Assembly (NCBI RefSeq): GCF_001713375.1
Contig: NZ_CP016449.1
Location: 124,001-188,000, forward strand
DNA length: 64,000 nt
DNA from: Hydrogenophaga sp. RAC07
Lineage (GTDB): Bacteria > Pseudomonadota > Gammaproteobacteria > Burkholderiales > Burkholderiaceae_C
Reading direction: 5' to 3'
The position numbers and the translations under genes were made by a program. The notes below the pieces were generated by a model. It worked only from the letters and a program-made list of their open reading frames with translations. It made no database searches and had not been told where the DNA came from. Positions 60,427 through 64,000 of this stretch are shown piece by piece (positions within the stretch are counted from its first letter, which is position 1; every line of letters starts with the position of its first letter).

Positions 60427-61386
60427 ATGACGCTGACCGAACTCAAATACATCGTGGCCGTGGCGCGGGAAAAGCACTTCGGCAAGGCGGCCGAGGCCTG
60501 CTTCGTTTCGCAGCCCACCTTGTCGGTGGCCATCAAGAAACTCGAAGACGAGCTGGAGCTCAAGATCTTCGAGCGCAACGCCAGCGAGATCAGCGTGACG
60601 CCGCTGGGCGAAGAAATCGTGCGCCAGGCGCAGACCGTGCTGGAGCAGGCCGCGGCCATCAAGGAAATCGCCAAACGCGGCAAGGACCCGCTGGCCGGCC
60701 CACTCAAGCTGGGCGTGATCTACACCATCGGCCCGTATCTGCTGCCCGACCTGGTGCGCCACGTGATCGACCGCACGCCGCAGATGCCGCTGATGCTGCA
60801 GGAGAACTTCACGGTCAAGCTGCTCGAACAACTGCGCCTGGGCGAGATCGACTGCGCCATCCTGGCCGAGCCGTTTCCCGACACCAACCTGGCGATTGCG
60901 GCGCTCTACGACGAGCCCTTTCTCGCCGCCGTGCCGCACACGCACCCGCTGGCCAAACAAGGCCACATCACGAACGAAGAGCTCAAGCGCGAGACCATGC
61001 TGCTGCTGGGCACGGGCCATTGTTTTCGCGACCACGTGCTGGAGGTCTGCCCCGAGTTCGCGCGTTTCTCCAACGACGCCGAAGGCATCCGCAAGAGCTT
61101 CGAGGGTTCGTCGCTGGAGACCATCAAACACATGGTGGCCGCCGGCATGGGCGTGACGCTGGTGCCGCGTTTGTCGGTGCCTTCGTCAGCGCTGGACGGC
61201 CACGCCTCGCCGGGGCAGGACTTTGGCGACTCGTCGTACGTGCGCTACCTGCCGTTCGAGGGCGAGGCGCCCACGCGGCGCGTCGTGCTGGCCTGGCGGC
61301 GCAGCTTCACGCGGTACGAGGCCATTGCCGAACTGCGCAACGCCATCTACGCCTGCGAACTTCCGGGCGTCAAACGCCTCTCTTGA
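60427..61386 (+). CDS. oxyR: Hydrogen peroxide-responsive LysR regulator OxyR
   Basis: 319 residues. An N-terminal winged helix (1-60: [35 protein letters not shown]) and the LysR effector domain. The two redox Cys are at exactly the E. coli positions, Cys199 and Cys208 ([14 protein letters not shown]), so it senses peroxide by disulfide formation. It precedes dps directly, a known OxyR target. Confidence 0.95.
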   Translation: MTLTELKYIVAVAREKHFGKAAEACFVSQPTLSVAIKKLEDELELKIFERNASEISVTPLGEEIVRQAQTVLEQAAAIKEIAKRGKDPLAGPLKLGVIYTIGPYLLPDLVRHVIDRTPQMPLMLQENFTVKLLEQLRLGEIDCAILAEPFPDTNLAIAALYDEPFLAAVPHTHPLAKQGHITNEELKRETMLLLGTGHCFRDHVLEVCPEFARFSNDAEGIRKSFEGSSLETIKHMVAAGMGVTLVPRLSVPSSALDGHASPGQDFGDSSYVRYLPFEGEAPTRRVVLAWRRSFTRYEAIAELRNAIYACELPGVKRLS

Positions 61387-61421
61387 TTTTTTGTTTTTCA
61401 ACCATCCCGAAGGAGTTATCC

Positions 61422-61925
61422 ATGGCCAAAACCGCCAGCAAAGTCAGTGCGCCCAGCATCAACATCGGCATCAACGAGAAGGACCGCGCGGCGATTGCCA
61501 AAGGCCTGTCCAAGCTGCTGGCCGACACCTACACGCTGTACCTGACCACGCACAACTTCCACTGGAACGTGACCGGGCCGATGTTCACTTCGCTGCACAC
61601 CCTGTTCATGACGCAGTACACCGAGCTGTGGACGGCAGTCGATCCGGTGGCCGAACGCATCCGTTCGCTGGGCCACGACGCCCCCGGCAGCTACGCCCAG
61701 TTCAGCAAGCTCAGCTCGGTGCCCGACGCACCGGCCACGCCGCCCAAGGCCATGGAGATGGTGCGCATCCTCGTGCAGGGCCACGAAGCGGTGGCGCGCA
61801 CGGCGCGTGAGCTGTTTCCGGTGGTCGACAAGGCGGGCGACGAGCCCACGGCCGACCTGCTGACGCAGCGCCTCACGGTGCACGAGCAGACCGCGTGGAT
61901 GCTGCGTTCGATTCTTGAGGACTGA
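61422..61925 (+). CDS. dps: Dps-family ferritin-like protein
   Basis: 167 residues, with AAGGAG (61410-61415) before ATG at 61422. The ferroxidase residues at the dimer interface are in [13 protein letters not shown] and then [22 protein letters not shown], as in Dps. Dps dodecamers store iron and protect DNA from peroxide. It is 35 bases after oxyR and very likely controlled by it. Confidence 0.93.
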   Translation: MAKTASKVSAPSINIGINEKDRAAIAKGLSKLLADTYTLYLTTHNFHWNVTGPMFTSLHTLFMTQYTELWTAVDPVAERIRSLGHDAPGSYAQFSKLSSVPDAPATPPKAMEMVRILVQGHEAVARTARELFPVVDKAGDEPTADLLTQRLTVHEQTAWMLRSILED

Positions 61926-61936
61926 TCTGCCTGCCC

Positions 61937-62809
61937 ATGGTCGCTGCAACGTCCCACGCGCCTTCGCGCCTGTCGCTGTACCTTGACCTGATCCGCTGGA
62001 GCCGCCCAGCCGGCTGGCTGCTGCTGCTGTGGCCTTCGTTGGCGGCGCTGTGGGTGGCCGCCGGCGGTTTCCCCGGCTGGCACCTGCTGGCCGTGTTCGT
62101 GCTCGGCACCATCCTCATGCGCAGCGCCGGTTGCTGCGTGAACGACGTGGCGGACCGCGAGTTCGACAAACACGTCAAGCGCACCGCGCAGCGCCCGGTG
62201 ACCTCGGGCAAGGTCTCCACGCGCGAAGCCTTGGCCGTGGGCGCGGTGCTCGCGCTGGCGGCATTCGGGCTGGTGCTCACCACCAACACGCTCACGGTGC
62301 TCATGTCGTTCGCCGCGCTGGCCATCACGCTGGCCTATCCGTACGCCAAGCGATATGTGTCCATGCCGCAGGCCGTGCTGGGCGTGGCCTTCAGCTTCGG
62401 CGTGCCCATGGCGTTTGCGGCCGTGCAGTCGCAGGTGCCGCCGCTGGCCTGGGTGCTGTTGCTGGGCAACCTCTTCTGGGTGCTGGCCTACGACACCGAG
62501 TACGCCATGGTCGACCGCGACGACGACCTGCGCATCGGCATGAAGACCTCGGCGATCACGCTGGGTGTGTACGACGTGCCTTCGGTCACCGCGTTCTATC
62601 TCGTGTTCCTTGCGGTCTGGACGGCTGCGCTTTGGGCGGTCGTGAATCCCTGGGTGTGGGGCGCGATGCTGGTGGTGGCGCTGGCCCAGGTGGCGTGGCA
62701 CTTCCAGCTCATCAAGGACCGCAGCCGCGACGGCTGCTTCAAGGCGTTCCGCCTCAACCACTGGTTGGGGTTCACCGTGTTTGTGGGCGTGGTGCTTGGC
62801 CTGGGTTGA
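61937..62809 (+). CDS. ubiA: 4-hydroxybenzoate polyprenyltransferase
   Basis: 290 residues with eight or nine membrane helices. The two Asp-rich motifs are [20 protein letters not shown] and the later [17 protein letters not shown], which bind magnesium diphosphate. It attaches the polyprenyl chain to 4-hydroxybenzoate in ubiquinone synthesis. It lies 11 bases after dps on the same strand, an arrangement that may be only proximity. Confidence 0.94.
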   Translation: MVAATSHAPSRLSLYLDLIRWSRPAGWLLLLWPSLAALWVAAGGFPGWHLLAVFVLGTILMRSAGCCVNDVADREFDKHVKRTAQRPVTSGKVSTREALAVGAVLALAAFGLVLTTNTLTVLMSFAALAITLAYPYAKRYVSMPQAVLGVAFSFGVPMAFAAVQSQVPPLAWVLLLGNLFWVLAYDTEYAMVDRDDDLRIGMKTSAITLGVYDVPSVTAFYLVFLAVWTAALWAVVNPWVWGAMLVVALAQVAWHFQLIKDRSRDGCFKAFRLNHWLGFTVFVGVVLGLG

Positions 62810-62905
62810 GTGAGCTGCGGCCGTGAACAGATGGGCGGGCGTTTCAGCCTTGTGCCTTCGTTGGTCAGCAATGGCTAAAATGGCCAAACCACCAAGGAGC
62901 CCGCC

Positions 62906-63175
62906 ATGCGAGTCACCGCCACCGAAGCCAAAAATCGATTTGGCAGCCTCTGCGCACAAGCCAAGCGCGAACCGGTTTTTGTTGAGAAGGCCGGCCACAT
63001 CGACACCGTGATCCTCTCGGCTGAGCAGTACCTGGCCCTGCAGGCCAGCAGCGGCAAGAGCACACGCGCTGCGCGCAAAAAGGCGTTTGAATGCGAGTTC
63101 GGTGACTGGATTGAAGCCCAGAACGCCCGATTCGATGCGCTCGGCATTCCGGGTGAAGATCTCCGCCCTTGGTGA
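62906..63175 (+). CDS. Phd/YefM-family antitoxin
   Basis: 89 residues. The N-terminal dimer and DNA-binding fold (MRVTATEAKNRFGSLCAQAK, then KAGHIDTVILSAEQY) is that of Phd/YefM. The C-terminal part (60-89, ending GEDLRPW) should wrap the toxin. AAGGAG precedes the ATG. The leader contains a -10-like TAAAAT within a TGGC...GCCA inverted pair (62873-62887), a possible autoregulation site. The toxin gene begins seven bases downstream. Confidence 0.85.
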   Translation: MRVTATEAKNRFGSLCAQAKREPVFVEKAGHIDTVILSAEQYLALQASSGKSTRAARKKAFECEFGDWIEAQNARFDALGIPGEDLRPW

Positions 63176-63182
63176 ACCGCCA

Positions 63183-63497
63183 ATGCCGCAGTACGACGTC
63201 TACGCCAATCCCAGCCGCAGCGCAGCCGACGGCATTCCCTACGTGGTCGTGATCCAGAGTGATCTGCTCGATGCCCTGGCCACGCGGCTGACCATGCCGC
63301 TCGCCGTGTTCAGTTCAGGGACCAAGGTGCCGACCACACTGTGTCCGGTCATCATGGTCAAAGGCAAGCGCCTGCACGCGCTGGCGCACTATGCCGCTCC
63401 CCTGCCCGCCAAAGAGTTGCGCCGACCGGTTGACAACGTGGCAGCGCAGGCCAGCGCCTTGGTGTCGGCCATGGACGCGGTGCTGTCGGGCATTTGA
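63183..63497 (+). CDS. ccdB: CcdB-family toxin
   Basis: 104 residues from ATG at 63183. The sequence MPQYDVYANPSRSAADGIPY, VVVIQSDLLDALATRLTMPL, a middle LCPVIMVKGKRLHALAH and a terminal VSAMDAVLSGI follow the CcdB family; the terminal Gly-Ile matches the end of CcdB that contacts DNA gyrase. It would poison gyrase unless neutralised. It is paired with a Phd-type, not CcdA-type, antitoxin. There is no clear ribosome site, so translation is probably coupled to the upstream gene. Confidence 0.85.
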   Translation: MPQYDVYANPSRSAADGIPYVVVIQSDLLDALATRLTMPLAVFSSGTKVPTTLCPVIMVKGKRLHALAHYAAPLPAKELRRPVDNVAAQASALVSAMDAVLSGI

Positions 63498-63554
63498 TTT
63501 GCTCGGAGGACAGCTGCGGAGCAGAGCGCACCGCGTCCGAGAGCCGCGCGAGAC

Positions 63555-64000
63555 TTACTTCCCGAACTCCCGCCCCAGCTCCTCGGCCCGTTTCTGCGCA
63601 GCGAACAGCGCCTCTTCAAACTTGGCTTTCACACCCGCCGATTCCATCGACGTCAAAGCCGCGTAGGTCGTGCCACCCTTGGAGGTCACGCGTTCGCGCA
63701 GCACCTGCGGCGGATCGTCGGAGCGTTGTGCCAGGGTCGACGCGCCGATGAAGGTGCCCACGGCGAGCTGGTAGGCCACGTCGGGCGGCAGGCCCATGCG
63801 GGCGCCGGCGTCGCGCATGGCTTCCAGGAAATAGAACACGTAGGCCGGGCCCGAGCCTGAGAGCGCGGTCACGGCGTCCAGTTGTTGTTCGGCGCTCACC
63901 CACACCAGCTCGCCGGTGGTCTTCACCACGGCTTCGACCAGCGCGCGGTCGGCAGCACTGGCGCCGTCGCGGGCGAACAGGCCGGTCATGCCCAGGCCGA
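63555..64000 (-). CDS. proC: Pyrroline-5-carboxylate reductase (3' part; start beyond window)
   Basis: The 3' part of the gene (about 148 residues); the frame stays open to the right edge (GLG before MTGLFARDG), so the start is outside. The dimerisation domain shows LDAVTALSGSGPAYVFYFLEAM and the closing TSKGGTTYAALTSMESAGVK, diagnostic of ProC. It makes proline from pyrroline-5-carboxylate. It converges with the CcdB toxin gene 57 bases away. Confidence 0.95.
   Translation of the reverse strand, partial: GLGMTGLFARDGASAADRALVEAVVKTTGELVWVSAEQQLDAVTALSGSGPAYVFYFLEAMRDAGARMGLPPDVAYQLAVGTFIGASTLAQRSDDPPQVLRERVTSKGGTTYAALTSMESAGVKAKFEEALFAAQKRAEELGREFGK

Overview
The window is high-GC chromosomal DNA from a betaproteobacterium, most likely a member of the Burkholderiales family Comamonadaceae. 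That placement is an inference. It rests on core protein types (UvrA, OxyR, PurK/PurE/PurC, class II aldolase, a Bug-type solute receptor, an LplT-like/PlsC fusion) and on G-rich dispersed repeats ending in AGCGGCGCAGGGGGG that resemble repeats I associate with Comamonadaceae. No phage, insertion sequence, tRNA, rRNA or CRISPR array was seen, and genes cover nearly all of the window on both strands.

Region by region: 0-5.5 kb holds a truncated FIST sensor protein, a ProQ-family RNA chaperone, a helix-turn-helix regulator, and a probable lipid pair (CREST-type membrane hydrolase plus MFS/PlsC fusion). 5.5-10.4 kb is a signalling block: a hybrid histidine kinase, two unrecognised proteins and a LuxR-type response regulator. 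10.4-20 kb carries ssb, a ClC chloride channel, a YajR-like exporter, uvrA, two envelope proteins and a CYTH-CHAD protein. 20-31 kb has two glutathione transferases, the secreted DUF1501/DUF1800 pair, pyrF, a drug/metabolite exporter, a family 4 uracil-DNA glycosylase, rimI-tsaB, dacB and a SemiSWEET. 31-43.4 kb is metabolic: sua5, purK, purE, cnoX, purC, fba, pyk. An IclR-controlled acyl-CoA synthetase/Bug module sits between fba and purC. 43.5-46 kb holds small envelope proteins, one interrupted by an in-frame amber codon. 46-54 kb is a second and larger signalling block containing a frameshifted PAS kinase, a response regulator, a stand-alone receiver, a GAF-PAS-PAS hybrid kinase with Hpt, and a double-receiver protein. 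54-64 kb has an MFS transporter, tgt-queA, a flavin reductase, recG, oxyR-dps, ubiA, a Phd/CcdB toxin-antitoxin pair and the 3' part of proC.

Several groups appear to work together: purE-purK-sua5 and purC in purine synthesis, pyk and fba in central carbon flow, TsaB and Sua5 in t6A formation, Tgt and QueA in queuosine formation, and OxyR with Dps in oxidative stress. The most unusual points are the three-site TTCCG-N5-CGGAA operator array, the ClC channel with glutamine at the gating position, the amber-interrupted gene, the Phd antitoxin paired with a CcdB toxin, and the dispersed G-rich repeat family, one copy of which supplies the last codons of a gene.
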